Assembly: GCF_014211975.1 (NCBI RefSeq)
Contig: NZ_CP060084.1
Span: forward strand, 682,001 to 746,000
From: Teredinibacter haidensis
GTDB taxonomy: Bacteria; Pseudomonadota; Gammaproteobacteria; Pseudomonadales; Cellvibrionaceae
Reading direction: 5' to 3'
Length of the DNA stretch: 64,000 nucleotides
A model generated the notes under the pieces. It was not told the DNA's origin and ran no database searches. It worked only from the letters and a program-made list of their open reading frames with translations. Positions 18,031 to 26,130 of this stretch are shown one piece after another (the stretch's first letter is position 1; each line of letters begins with the position of its first letter). A program made the translations under genes and the position numbers.

Positions 18031-18122
18031 ATATAACAAGTTGCTCAAACGGAAAAATAACAGTTGGCCATCGCTTTGCGATTATAGCCAACCATTATTT
18101 TCCGCTTAGCAATGCGTTATAT
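18031..18122 (+). repeat. attC site
   Basis: The inverse core ATATAAC is at 18031-18037 and core GTTATAT at 18116-18122. The arms are AGTTGGCCATCGC / ATAGCCAACC, like the site at 4676-4767. Confidence 0.85.
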
Positions 18123-18146
18123 TTAAATTCGAATAAGGAGAACTTT

Positions 18147-18515
18147 ATGAGTAAAGGAATTTTTCTACTAATTTTTATTTGTGTTTCTGTCACAGTACAA
18201 GCCGATGTGTATAAATGTTCAGGCGGAAAAAACGGTCAGTATTATGCAGACACTGGTTGTGCTAATGGCGAAGTTGAATCTATTGTTGTAGTGCGGAAAC
18301 CAAATATTTCTATGCCTGTAGAGGCTACGGAAAGTGTTAAAGCTGGATACGAATTGTTTTTTGGGCCAGAGCGCATTGGCCACGAACCGGAATGGACTTT
18401 AGCTCAAGCTTTTGAACATCTTCGTTGGTACAAAAACAAGAATAGCACTACACAAAAAGCGAAGGGATACTACAATGGAACAGTTATTATTCTTCGTGAT
18501 GTTTCAGTAAAGTAA
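18147..18515 (+). CDS. Small secreted DUF4124-like protein
   Basis: The protein has 122 aa. A signal peptide (MSKGIFLLIFICVSVTVQA) is followed by DVYKCSGGKNGQYYADTGCANGE, the short two-cysteine pattern of DUF4124 domains (YKC.. then GC). The C-terminal half is helical (EWTLAQAFEHLRWYKNKN). AAGGAG (18134-18139) supports the start. Periplasmic function is unknown. Confidence 0.65.
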   Translation: MSKGIFLLIFICVSVTVQADVYKCSGGKNGQYYADTGCANGEVESIVVVRKPNISMPVEATESVKAGYELFFGPERIGHEPEWTLAQAFEHLRWYKNKNSTTQKAKGYYNGTVIILRDVSVK

Positions 18516-18617
18516 ATATAACAAGTTGGTGAACCCGACCTTCACTGCGTTGTGCGTTTTGTGCTTAAATAGCACAAAACTTCAACTCCGTTCCGGCGGG
18601 TTACCAAAGCGTTATAG
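18516..18617 (+). repeat. attC site
   Basis: The inverse core ATATAAC is at 18516-18522 and core GTTATAG at 18611-18617. The arms are GTTTTGTGC / GCACAAAAC. Confidence 0.85.
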
Positions 18618-18646
18618 CTCAATCGGAAAAGTTAACTGGCATACAA

Positions 18647-18922
18647 ATGATTAAGACAAGAGTCATTGCTACTTTAAATATCCTGGCTGCTGCCTCAGCT
18701 TGGCCACTTTTATTCGTAGCTTTAGTATTTGGTATGCGCCCGGCAGACCAACCTGCAACATTCTTGCAAAATCTAGCATTTGCTGTACCAATACTTTTGT
18801 TTGCTGCTTCAATTTGGGTTTCTGGTTTTTTTTTCAAGCGCCATCCAAAACTTTGTACCATTAGCTCACTTATCGCTCTTTTAGTGCTTGTTGGCATGAT
18901 CTGGTCTGTGGTCTCAATGTAG
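18647..18922 (+). CDS. Small three-helix membrane protein, unknown
   Basis: The protein has 91 aa and is almost wholly hydrophobic, with helices at about 7-28, 40-61 and 70-90 joined by short charged loops (MRPADQPA, FKRHPKL). No motif is recognised. It is the only gene in its cassette. A frame on the opposite strand is a shadow. Confidence 0.55.
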   Translation: MIKTRVIATLNILAAASAWPLLFVALVFGMRPADQPATFLQNLAFAVPILLFAASIWVSGFFFKRHPKLCTISSLIALLVLVGMIWSVVSM

Positions 18923-18926
18923 AGCG

Positions 18927-19041
18927 CTATAACAAAGCGGTCAATGTCGCCTTCGGCTGGACCTCCACTGCGTTGGTTAATTTGTGCTTTAATAGCACAA
19001 ATTAACCAACTCCGTTGCGGCCCATTACCGCGACGTTATAG
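18927..19041 (+). repeat. attC site
   Basis: The inverse core CTATAAC is at 18927-18933 and core GTTATAG at 19035-19041. The arms are TTAATTTGTGC / GCACAAATTAA. Confidence 0.85.
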
Positions 19042-19449
19042 CGGTCATTAGTATTTTACATTTTTAGGTGAGTCTCAAGTATCCCTTACCTTACTTCGTA
19101 GGGGCTTGGTTAAGCAGTTGGATCGTAAATCGCGAGATTCTACATCGCTAACGTAGTTTCTTTATCGTTGGTGGTATTTAACTACGAGTCTTTGCCAGTT
19201 TGGATGTTGTGCTGTTGCTCGGCTTTTGTCAGTAGTGATAGTGTTTAAAGAATAATAGGTTGGGGCGGCCTGGTCGCTATTGTCGGCGATGGCTCTGTTA
19301 GAGAAATGGGGAAAGTTTGTAGGTATGAACGCTGCTTTGCTATAACAAAGCCATCAAACCTGACACTTTTTACTCCATTTCATGTTGTGCATGCCTGCGG
19401 CATAATCGCACAACATTACATTACGTAAAAAGTGCAGTTTATAACAACG
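19036..19449 (+). repeat. Family B non-coding cassette, copy 6
   Basis: The attC is at 19340-19455 with core GTTAGGC. It is a full-length copy. Confidence 0.8.
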
Positions 19450-19509
19450 TTAGGCTGAGCATTACTCCTATAGCAATTACATTAAAAATTCGTCAAAAAG
19501 GATCACTTC

Positions 19510-20067
19510 ATGTCTTTCTTCATTCCATCTGGATTGCAAAACTTCATAAATCACTCGCATACTATGCTGTTTCTATTTACACCGTGGATGAAAACGGCCT
19601 ATGGGGAATTAGGGCAAAGCGAAGTTGCTGGCGTCAAAGCAAACCCGAGAATCCTCAATTACTTCAACGCATCAAAATTTTGGGGAACGGATGATTCAGG
19701 CGGTAAAAATGCATGGTGTGGGTCTTTTGTTGCTTGGGTCATGAAAGAAAATGGCCATACGCCAGTGAAGAATGCCTTTCGTGCAAAGTCTTGGAAAGAT
19801 TTTGGTAAAACCATTAAAGACCCCGTTTTTGGTGCAATCGCGATTAAGAGCCGCAAAGGTGGTGGGCATGTAGGCTTTGTTGTAGGTAAAAGCGCTTCGG
19901 GTAAAGAGCTATTTATTTTAGGAGGAAATCAGGGGGATAAAGTCAGTATTGCTGAATACCCGCGAAATGTATGGGAAACTTTTGTTGTACCTAAAACCTT
20001 TGATAAAAATTCTGGCCGTCTACCCGTTTATACAGCCCCAGCAGAAAAAGCCGGCTCGGAAGCATAG
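19510..20067 (+). CDS. TIGR02594-type cysteine peptidoglycan hydrolase (candidate effector)
   Basis: The protein has 185 aa. The domain reads PWMKTAYGELGQSEVAG, then KNAWCGSFVAWVMKENG (catalytic Cys70), KGGGHVGFVVG (His120) and ILGGNQGDKV (Asn140), the TIGR02594 NlpC/P60-like arrangement. Such enzymes cut peptide bonds in peptidoglycan. There is no clear Sec signal, so export would need T6SS or lysis. The following gene encodes an envelope protein. The immunity/effector reading is inference from this pairing. Confidence 0.8.
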   Translation: MSFFIPSGLQNFINHSHTMLFLFTPWMKTAYGELGQSEVAGVKANPRILNYFNASKFWGTDDSGGKNAWCGSFVAWVMKENGHTPVKNAFRAKSWKDFGKTIKDPVFGAIAIKSRKGGGHVGFVVGKSASGKELFILGGNQGDKVSIAEYPRNVWETFVVPKTFDKNSGRLPVYTAPAEKAGSEA

Positions 20068-20135
20068 TACAGAATATATTGGCCTTATGTTAAAGGCAAG
20101 GCAAAAAGTAACAGAGTCGAATAGCGAGGTAAACA

Positions 20136-20621
20136 ATGACTAATAATTTTAAAAAAATCAGCACTAAAACCACTGTAACGATGAAAATTCTAGTTATTTT
20201 TTTTGGTGCTATGATAAACCAAGCCTGTACGAATCAAGCTAATGCGCAACAAGAATTTCTAACCGAATCTGTCTTGAGTACTTCTTTTACTGCAGTGGTA
20301 ACCCACAAAAAAGTAATGAAACTATCCTCAAACGCAAATGATGGCGATGAGTATGAGTTAAGTGCTGAGGTTATCAAACACATATCTGGTAAAAAGCAAA
20401 AGGTGATTAACTACCGGATGTTCGTCGAGCCCGGTGAAGAAGTAGTATTGAACCGAGACCTAGTGATTATCACCTTGTGTGAAAACAAGGGCCAATATTA
20501 CTGGCCTGGTGTTGGAGCAGAGTTCCCGGCCACTGAAGCTTTTATCAAGACGGCTGGCAAAGCTGCCAAAATGAAGTCAAACCAATCTCCCACTGAATTA
20601 GGCAGTCATTGTGAAAACTAA
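20136..20621 (+). CDS. Putative immunity partner, exported protein
   Basis: The protein has 161 aa. The hydrophobic signal at residues about 16-31 (MKILVIFFGAMINQAC) may be a lipoprotein signal, with AC as lipobox end; translation could also start at the internal Met16. The mature domain is beta-rich (TAVVTHKKVMKLSS, NYRMFVEPGEEVVLNRDLVII). It follows the hydrolase gene by 68 bp in the same cassette. I do not recognise the family. Immunity is inferred from envelope targeting and position. Confidence 0.55.
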   Translation: MTNNFKKISTKTTVTMKILVIFFGAMINQACTNQANAQQEFLTESVLSTSFTAVVTHKKVMKLSSNANDGDEYELSAEVIKHISGKKQKVINYRMFVEPGEEVVLNRDLVIITLCENKGQYYWPGVGAEFPATEAFIKTAGKAAKMKSNQSPTELGSHCEN

Positions 20622-20772
20622 GAGTTATTACTTGGCTCGAAGAAGCCCGGTTTCACTATCGCCCCCCCCCTTTCAGCTGAGGTAAAGCGAGATTGTATCG
20701 TGCCTGAAATTCACCTTCTCCCTGATACATATATGGGGTATATCCATTGTTTAAGCTGGCTCCGTTGGGACC
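20622..20772 (+). other. Untranslated cassette tail with a C9 run
   Basis: This 150-bp stretch between the immunity gene and the attC contains a run of nine C at about 20662-20670. No gene or terminator is seen. Confidence 0.5.
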
Positions 20773-20892
20773 GCCTAACAAAAAGCTGCACGCGGATACA
20801 TATTGCTACGCTCGTTTTTGTGTATGTCGCGTTGCTCCATTTTTACACAAAAACGCTCTCCGCAATATGTGCCAGTGAGCTTGGCGTTAGCA
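20773..20892 (+). repeat. attC site
   Basis: The inverse core GCCTAAC is at 20773-20779 and core GTTAGCA at 20886-20892. The arms are TTTTTGTGTATGTCGC / TTTTTACACAAAAA, related to the site at 5662-5780. Confidence 0.85.
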
Positions 20893-20941
20893 TTCAGTAT
20901 CAAATTTTTCATAATTACATTTAATATAAGGAAGTAACTTT

Positions 20942-21463
20942 ATGCACCACGAAATGCATTACGATGGGCAAAGCCTCAAATGGGATACACGCGGGAAATT
21001 CAAGGCAACATCTGGCTTACCAGAGTCTCAATTACCCAAAAATCAATGTGTTCCTGATAGCGGGCCAATACCAGAGGGTTTTTATAAAATTTTCCTTGCG
21101 AATCATGGTTTAGCTAAAGATGATGGTAGAGGATTATGCGCGTTAAAACCATCTTGGGGTATTCAAAGTATCTCTAGTGGTGAAGAAGCTGGTTAGTGTG
21201 CGCCATATTGGGCTAACTGGGGTGAAAATAGAGCTAGAATGGAGCCTGCTGATCTTGCGGCTAAGTCAAAATGTAGTCCCACTATGCGTGGTGGTTTTTA
21301 TCTTCATGATTCAACCAAAGGATATAGCCATGGTTGTATTGAGGTTGAAACTCGAATTTTCCCTTTATTACGTGCATTTAATAAAGCAACAAATAAAAAT
21401 ACGATTATATTAAAAGTTAAATATAACAAAGGGGTGGCAACAAATGGCGGAACGAAGATTTAG
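20942..21463 (+). pseudogene. DUF2778 (Tlde1-like) L,D-transpeptidase effector interrupted by TAG
   Basis: One frame of 174 codons is split by a single in-frame TAG at 21194-21196. The N-part (MHHEMHYDGQSLKWDTRG, then SGPIPEGFYKI) and the C-part (TMRGGFYLHDSTKGYSHGCIEVE, His122 and Cys132 in continuous numbering) together make a complete DUF2778 domain, the family of T6SS Tlde1 effectors. There is no signal peptide. The downstream lipoprotein gene overlaps the end by 20 bp. The stop removes the active site, so the toxin is inactive unless the stop is suppressed or is a sequencing error. Confidence 0.8.
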
Positions 21464-21860
21464 CTTTATATTGTTACTTTTAATATCTGCTTGTTCTCAG
21501 GCTACACAAAGATCAGAAACAAAAGTTACAATTGAAAATAGTTTGTCAAGTTGTTTAAAGATCCAAGATGAAAAAATTGTATATAAAAATGATTTCCCAG
21601 TCTTAAATGCGTCATTTACAACTTTGAGTTCTACTTCTGAGTGTGGGTGTAAATCGAAAATATCGGCTTATACTTCTGAATTACAAATCGGGAATATCAG
21701 GTCAAAGTTAATGGAAGCAAAATATGTTTTCGTAAATGGGAAAGAGTTGAATATTCCAGTGGCAACTAGCAAACAACTTGTTGGGGACTACGGCTTGGTT
21801 GTTAAGTTCAGTTGTGGGTTACCAGACTTGAATGCTAACAAGGAATTTAAACGGAACTAA
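21444..21860 (+). CDS. Lipoprotein, putative immunity partner of the DUF2778 toxin (possibly DUF2195)
   Basis: The protein has 138 aa. A type II signal (FSFILLLLISAC) is followed by a small domain with four cysteines (SSCLKIQD, ECGCKS, SCGLPD). It overlaps the toxin by 20 bp and ends in the attC. The cysteine layout recalls DUF2195, which I believe neighbours DUF2778 genes; this is from memory. A periplasmic immunity role is inferred. The gene is intact although the toxin is broken. Confidence 0.6.
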   Translation: MAERRFSFILLLLISACSQATQRSETKVTIENSLSSCLKIQDEKIVYKNDFPVLNASFTTLSSTSECGCKSKISAYTSELQIGNIRSKLMEAKYVFVNGKELNIPVATSKQLVGDYGLVVKFSCGLPDLNANKEFKRN

Positions 21861-21932
21861 AACAGTGGGTTACGTTCCGCTTCGCTCCACAGTATAACCC
21901 ACAATTTTAGTCCGCTTAATGCGGCGTTATAA
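21833..21932 (+). repeat. attC site
   Basis: The inverse core TGCTAAC is at 21833-21839 and core GTTATAA at 21926-21932. The arms are AGTGGGTTACG / TATAACCCAC. Confidence 0.85.
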
Positions 21933-22336
21933 GCGCTCGTATTTGGTTGAAAAATGTTTACGTGTTTCAATTGAGCGCAGAGGCGCCTGAGGGTTTCGTG
22001 GAACCACTTTTAGGCTAAAAGGCAGCCTGTCGGCCGCCATAGTTTGAGGTTAAGAGTGTTCGTTCTCGGTGCGAGTTATACCAGCCAAACTAAATTGTTA
22101 AAGAACAGCAATATAGTTTGGCTTTGTAAATCAGTTTGTTGGTGGTTATTTTCCTTCGTTCCAACCATATTTGCGTGGGCTAAGTCCAAATATTGAAGTA
22201 TGGCGTTGGAGTAAGGTATTGTGGTTCTCACTAGACAGTTCGGTGCGGTTCCGCTTATAACAAATTACTTAAACATCGTTCCGGCCGAAAAGACGGCCTC
22301 CACTGGACGCAGCAAGCTGCGCCGTTTAGCAAAACG
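21927..22336 (+). repeat. Family A non-coding cassette, copy 13
   Basis: The attC is at 22255-22342 with core GTTAGGC. The main hairpin (22084-22122) has A-T at the variable pair. The small CTCG/CGAG stem is intact. Confidence 0.85.
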
Positions 22337-22376
22337 TTAGGCTTAGAAATTAATCAATTAGTAGGGAGATAACTTA

Positions 22377-22736
22377 ATGTATAAAATCACAATAAAAAGA
22401 TTGGCTAAAGATGGTACTTTGACATTTAGTTCACCGGGAAAGACTATTTCAACAAAATGCTATTGGAATTTAACTAAAAAAATTCCAGCAGGTACATACT
22501 TGAACTGCTCTGTAACTACAGTGGCCCGCAAAAAGAATTCTAAGGGGATGCCTAGAGAAGCTGTTTTCTTACCTAATGTTGCAGGATTTTCAGAAATATT
22601 TATACATATGGGTAAACCCCCATATGAAAAATGGTCTGATGGTTGCATTGTTATAGATGAAGGTAAAATAATTGAAATATATAACGCAATCACCCCTAAA
22701 AATGCACATAATGTTACTGTTGTGATTAATGGCTAA
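22377..22736 (+). CDS. DUF5675-like (L,D-transpeptidase-like) candidate effector
   Basis: The protein has 119 aa with no signal peptide. KKIPAGTYLNC, FLPNVAGFSEIFIHMGK (His77) and WSDGCIVID (Cys90) reproduce the DUF5675 pattern of a compact H...GC fold related to L,D-transpeptidases and found in phage and secretion-associated proteins. AGGGAGA (22363-22369) supports the start. It overlaps the next gene, a lipoprotein, by 8 bp. A wall-modifying toxin with immunity is inferred by analogy with the other pairs. Confidence 0.7.
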   Translation: MYKITIKRLAKDGTLTFSSPGKTISTKCYWNLTKKIPAGTYLNCSVTTVARKKNSKGMPREAVFLPNVAGFSEIFIHMGKPPYEKWSDGCIVIDEGKIIEIYNAITPKNAHNVTVVING

Positions 22737-23304
22737 ATTTATGAAACATACAATTATAATATGTTTATTCTTGTTGGCGGCATGCTCTAATTTAAAGGCA
22801 TCTGAGTCATCCGCCGATGAATATACAATCTTGTTATCTAGCCTTTTAGGCACGGATAAGGAAAGGTTCACCTTTACTGATAAAAATGGCAATAAACAGA
22901 TTGATTCACTTGCAAGATTTAAAGAGCTGGAAAAAGTATATATAAATAACATCAACCCGGATCTTGCTAACAATAAATTCAGCAATAAGCGTTTAAAAAT
23001 TGTAATGCTCTATTCTTTTTATTCATTTGTAAAGAAATCAGCAGCTTTCCAGGAATATTTAGCAGCAGACTTAATGCCGATATATATACGCAACTCTGCG
23101 GATTTTTTGAAAGTGTTGAATGAACTACCTTTTTTAATTGAAGCAAATTGCAACAGGTTAAATGCATACTTTGGTTTTGAAGGTAAAAATACCGATAAAA
23201 AACCAACATTTGTTAAACAACATGCAAATCAATTCAAAAAATACTTAAATACCGATCAATACGAATTATGTATTCGTAGTTTTCATGAAAAGCCTAACAA
23301 GTAA
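22729..23304 (+). CDS. Lipoprotein, putative immunity partner
   Basis: The protein has 191 aa. A type II signal (MKHTIIICLFLLAAC, from the second Met) is followed by a helical domain (KRLKIVMLYSFYSFVKKSAAFQEYL) with two later cysteines (EANCNRL, YELCIRS). The start overlaps the DUF5675-like gene by 8 bp. I recognise no family. The immunity role is inferred from the pairing. Confidence 0.6.
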   Translation: MAKFMKHTIIICLFLLAACSNLKASESSADEYTILLSSLLGTDKERFTFTDKNGNKQIDSLARFKELEKVYINNINPDLANNKFSNKRLKIVMLYSFYSFVKKSAAFQEYLAADLMPIYIRNSADFLKVLNELPFLIEANCNRLNAYFGFEGKNTDKKPTFVKQHANQFKKYLNTDQYELCIRSFHEKPNK

Positions 23305-23381
23305 ATCAACATTGACAACTTTGAGCTACGGCCTAAAAAGCAGGCCGCAGCACAAAGTTGCAAGTTATTAAAGCGTTACGT
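23292..23381 (+). repeat. attC site
   Basis: The inverse core GCCTAAC is at 23292-23298 and core GTTACGT at 23375-23381. The arms are GACAACTTTG / CAAAGTTGCAAG, with central CGGCCTAAAAAGCAGGCCG. Confidence 0.85.
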
Positions 23382-23384
23382 GTA

Positions 23385-23723
23385 ATGGAAAAAATCGATC
23401 GCCTAGCGAAACAATATGATGGTCGGCGTCACGTTCACATGAATAGCGCTCCGCCACCAACGTCAGAATCTGTAAAGAAGATTGAAGAGCTCTTCGGTTG
23501 TGAATTGCCTAAGAGCTATATTAGATTTTGTGAGAAATCTGAACATTACGATGATTGGCTCGCTAGTATAGGTCCAGATTTTGATTCTCCGAACCATATA
23601 ATTTGTATAAATAGACTATGGCGTGAAGAGGTTGATGAAAGTGAGCGTATTCCTTCAAACCTCTTGATAATAAACGTAGGCTACGATGAAGATCTTGATT
23701 GTATCGACCCTAACGTTGCATAA
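23385..23723 (+). pseudogene. SMI1/KNR4 (SUKH) protein truncated by an IS
   Basis: The start at ATG 23385 lies 8 bp into the cassette. The sequence IDRLAKQYDG, SESVKKIEELFGCELPKSYIRFCEKS is the SUKH N-terminal pattern; members are immunity proteins against contact-dependent nuclease toxins or cell-wall regulators. Genuine coding ends at 23707, where the IS1380 element starts, and the last four residues and stop (PNVA) come from the IS. About 113 aa remain of an expected 140-160, and the attC that should follow is missing. Confidence 0.75.
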
Positions 23724-25346
23724 AAAAGACGAACTAGGGCTAGGCCGCCTTTCCAATTGTATCTAAATAATGCAACATTTCATCTTTCACTGCATCATTT
23801 TTGGCCATAGAAAGAACAAGTTTACCTTGAGGCTGAATAATTCGACCCGCTCTTTGAATAATTTGTCTTCTTAAGGTCCCGAGTGCCTTAAATTTCCATA
23901 AAGTGGGACGTTTTTCTTGAGTGGTTCTTACCGGCGAAGAAGATATCATTTGTAATTCACGCGTCAAGTTGTGGGCTAGAACAGCACTAAGCAGATAAAC
24001 TTTATTTCCTTCCCATGTCCGAGTCGGTACATAGTCCATTTGTAGCGATGACTTTAACTCGCCAAAGATATTCTCCTGACTGCCTCGGCCATTATGATAA
24101 GCAACAGTATTTTTTGCGGTCAGTATTTTATTGGTAATGACCACTTTATATTCCCATTGATAATCAGAAGGTGTGAACAGATCGAGTTGTACCGGAGTCT
24201 TCATTTGAATTTTCGTTGCTTGACGCACGGCGATAAATCGACGCGTGTATTTCCACGACTTGGGCTTCCAGCGAATATCAAAAAAATCGCAGTATTTGTC
24301 GAGATAACACCATTTTCGGCGCTTCTCTACTCGCCCCTTTAGTTCCAATAGACGCTCAAAAGGTACACTTATTGTATATTCAACATCGCAGGCCTCTAAC
24401 AGACTGACAAGCTCATCACTAAAAAAGGCGCTATCCATGCGCACCTCTACAATTACATTTGGCAGCACCTTTCGTACTTGATCTACGCAGTTTTGTATGA
24501 AACCCGGGGCACCGTTTGAGTCATGGATGTTACCTGATCGATGTAAGATATTGAGTACTTGACCTGTCTGGGCAACCGTACAGAAAAGGGGATAGTAGCT
24601 GCATTGACCTTTTTTCTTTTTGTTAAAGCCTACGGCGGTACCTTCAGCGAAACGACCAGTTCCTATAACTGAGCCATCAAAGTCGAGTGTGATTCTCGAA
24701 GTAGAAAGTGACACTAGTCGATTGAGTACGCCGTCACCAATCACTTGCTGAAGTTGATTAACGCTTTTTGCGTCCATGCTTGATAAGCAGCGACTAACCG
24801 TAGAAACATCCGGTAACCGCGTTAAACCGAGGATGCGTTTGACCATAGGGTCATTTTCATAAAATTTAATATGACGTATTTCTCGGTAGCCAAGAAGCAT
24901 ATGAACAACAAGCAACATAACGATTGTCGCATCCCCAAAAATAGAATTAACGGTTCGATGCTTAAAGCATCCACTTAGGATCGACTTCAAGGATAGAAAA
25001 TCGAAAAGTTGTTGAAATACGGTCAGCCCGGAAAAAGAGGTCAGTTTTTGTTCTTCGAATCGAAGTTCGGGGATCGCATGTGTTTTACTGTGAATGCTGG
25101 ATTTGCTATGCTTCATATCTAGTGGCTTGTGTGTTTTGTTTTGGATTTTTTTATGGTGAAAACATTCTAACAAAACCTCAAGCCACTTCTAATTTTATAA
25201 CCTCAAATAAACTATTTAATTGCACTTTTCGACTCATTCATGGAACTCACCAAGGGTGGAATCCAGATTTTGGTCAAAAATGCGTGCTCATACTACATAT
25301 ACAGGCTTAAACCGATTTCTTGCCATTTCTTAATGCAACTGTAAGG
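23708..25346 (-). mobile_element. IS1380-family insertion sequence
   Basis: Imperfect terminal inverted repeats start with CC: CCCTAACGTTGCATAAAAAA at the left and CCTTACAGTTGCATTAAGAA read inward from the right, about 15 of 20 matching. The element is about 1.64 kb with one transposase gene. There is no target duplication (left flank ATCGA, right flank TCAAG), and the two flanks belong to different cassettes, so insertion was accompanied or followed by a deletion. Confidence 0.75.
23740..25173 (-). CDS. IS1380-family DDE transposase
   Basis: The protein has 477 aa. The IS1380/DDE_Tnp_1 arrangement is visible: RITLDFDGSVIGTG (first Asp), VEVRMDSAFFSDEL (second Asp) and YHNGRGSQENIFGELKSSLQMDYVPTRTW (catalytic Glu with the YREK-like context). 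The frame is full length, so the element may be active. Translation may instead start at the Met of MKHSKSSIHSK, 19 codons in. Confidence 0.9.
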   Translation of the reverse strand: MLECFHHKKIQNKTHKPLDMKHSKSSIHSKTHAIPELRFEEQKLTSFSGLTVFQQLFDFLSLKSILSGCFKHRTVNSIFGDATIVMLLVVHMLLGYREIRHIKFYENDPMVKRILGLTRLPDVSTVSRCLSSMDAKSVNQLQQVIGDGVLNRLVSLSTSRITLDFDGSVIGTGRFAEGTAVGFNKKKKGQCSYYPLFCTVAQTGQVLNILHRSGNIHDSNGAPGFIQNCVDQVRKVLPNVIVEVRMDSAFFSDELVSLLEACDVEYTISVPFERLLELKGRVEKRRKWCYLDKYCDFFDIRWKPKSWKYTRRFIAVRQATKIQMKTPVQLDLFTPSDYQWEYKVVITNKILTAKNTVAYHNGRGSQENIFGELKSSLQMDYVPTRTWEGNKVYLLSAVLAHNLTRELQMISSSPVRTTQEKRPTLWKFKALGTLRRQIIQRAGRIIQPQGKLVLSMAKNDAVKDEMLHYLDTIGKAA

Positions 25347-25717
25347 TCAAGTATCCCTTACCTTACTTCGTAGGGGCGTGGTTAAGTAGTTGGGTCGTAA
25401 ATTACGAGATTCGGCATCGCTAACGTAGTTTCTTTATCGTTGGTGGTATTTAACTACGAGTCTTTGCCTGTTTGGATGTTGTTCTGTTGCTCAGCCTTTT
25501 TTAGTGGTTGTAGTGTTTAGACGGGCTGTAGCTTGGTATGGCTTGGTCGTTTTTGTCGGCGATGGCTTTGTTAGAGAAATGGGGAAAGTTTGTAGGTATG
25601 AACGCTGCTTTACTATAACAAAGTTATCAAACCTGACAATTTTTATGTAATGTAATGTTGTGCAACTATGCCGCAGGCATGCACAACATTACATAAAAAG
25701 TGCAGTTTATAACAACG
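25347..25717 (+). repeat. Family B non-coding cassette, copy 7 (5'-truncated)
   Basis: The first 39 bp of the family B unit are missing and replaced by the IS1380 end. The attC is at 25613-25723. Its central palindrome is inverted relative to the other copies: TGCAACTATGCCGCAGGCATGC instead of TGCATGCCTGCGGCATAATTGC. Confidence 0.8.
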
Positions 25718-26128
25718 TTATAAGCACTCGTGGTTGGTTGTAAGATTTTTACGTGTTTCAATTGAGCTCTGAGTTTTTCTGAGAGTTTTGTGGAATCACC
25801 TTTAAGTTAAAAGGCCGCCTGTCGGCCGCCATAGCTTCAGGTTAATAGTGTTCGTTCCCGGTGCGCGTTATACCAGCCAAGCCAAATTGTTGAAAAGCAA
25901 CAATTTGGCTTGGCTTAGTAATTCATTTGGTTGTTGGTCGCTGAACTTCGTTCTAACCATCTTTGCGTCGGTTACGTCCAAATATTGAAGAAGGGTCTTT
26001 GAGTAAGGTATTGTGGTCCTCACTAGAAAGTTCAGTGCAGTTCCGCTTATAACAAATTACTTAAACATCGTTCCGGCCGAAAAGACGGCCTCCACTGGAC
26101 GCAGCAAGCTGCGCCGTTTAGCAAAACG
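25718..26128 (+). repeat. Family A non-coding cassette, copy 14 (divergent)
   Basis: The attC is at 26047-26134 with core GTTATGA. The main hairpin (25876-25914) is a perfect 16-bp stem. Bases that differ from the other copies (CC in the 5' arm, GG and a T in the 3' arm) compensate each other. Confidence 0.85.
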
Positions 26129-26130
26129 TT

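Noticed and set aside
20700..20924. 74-codon frame
   Set aside because: It lies mainly over an attC site.
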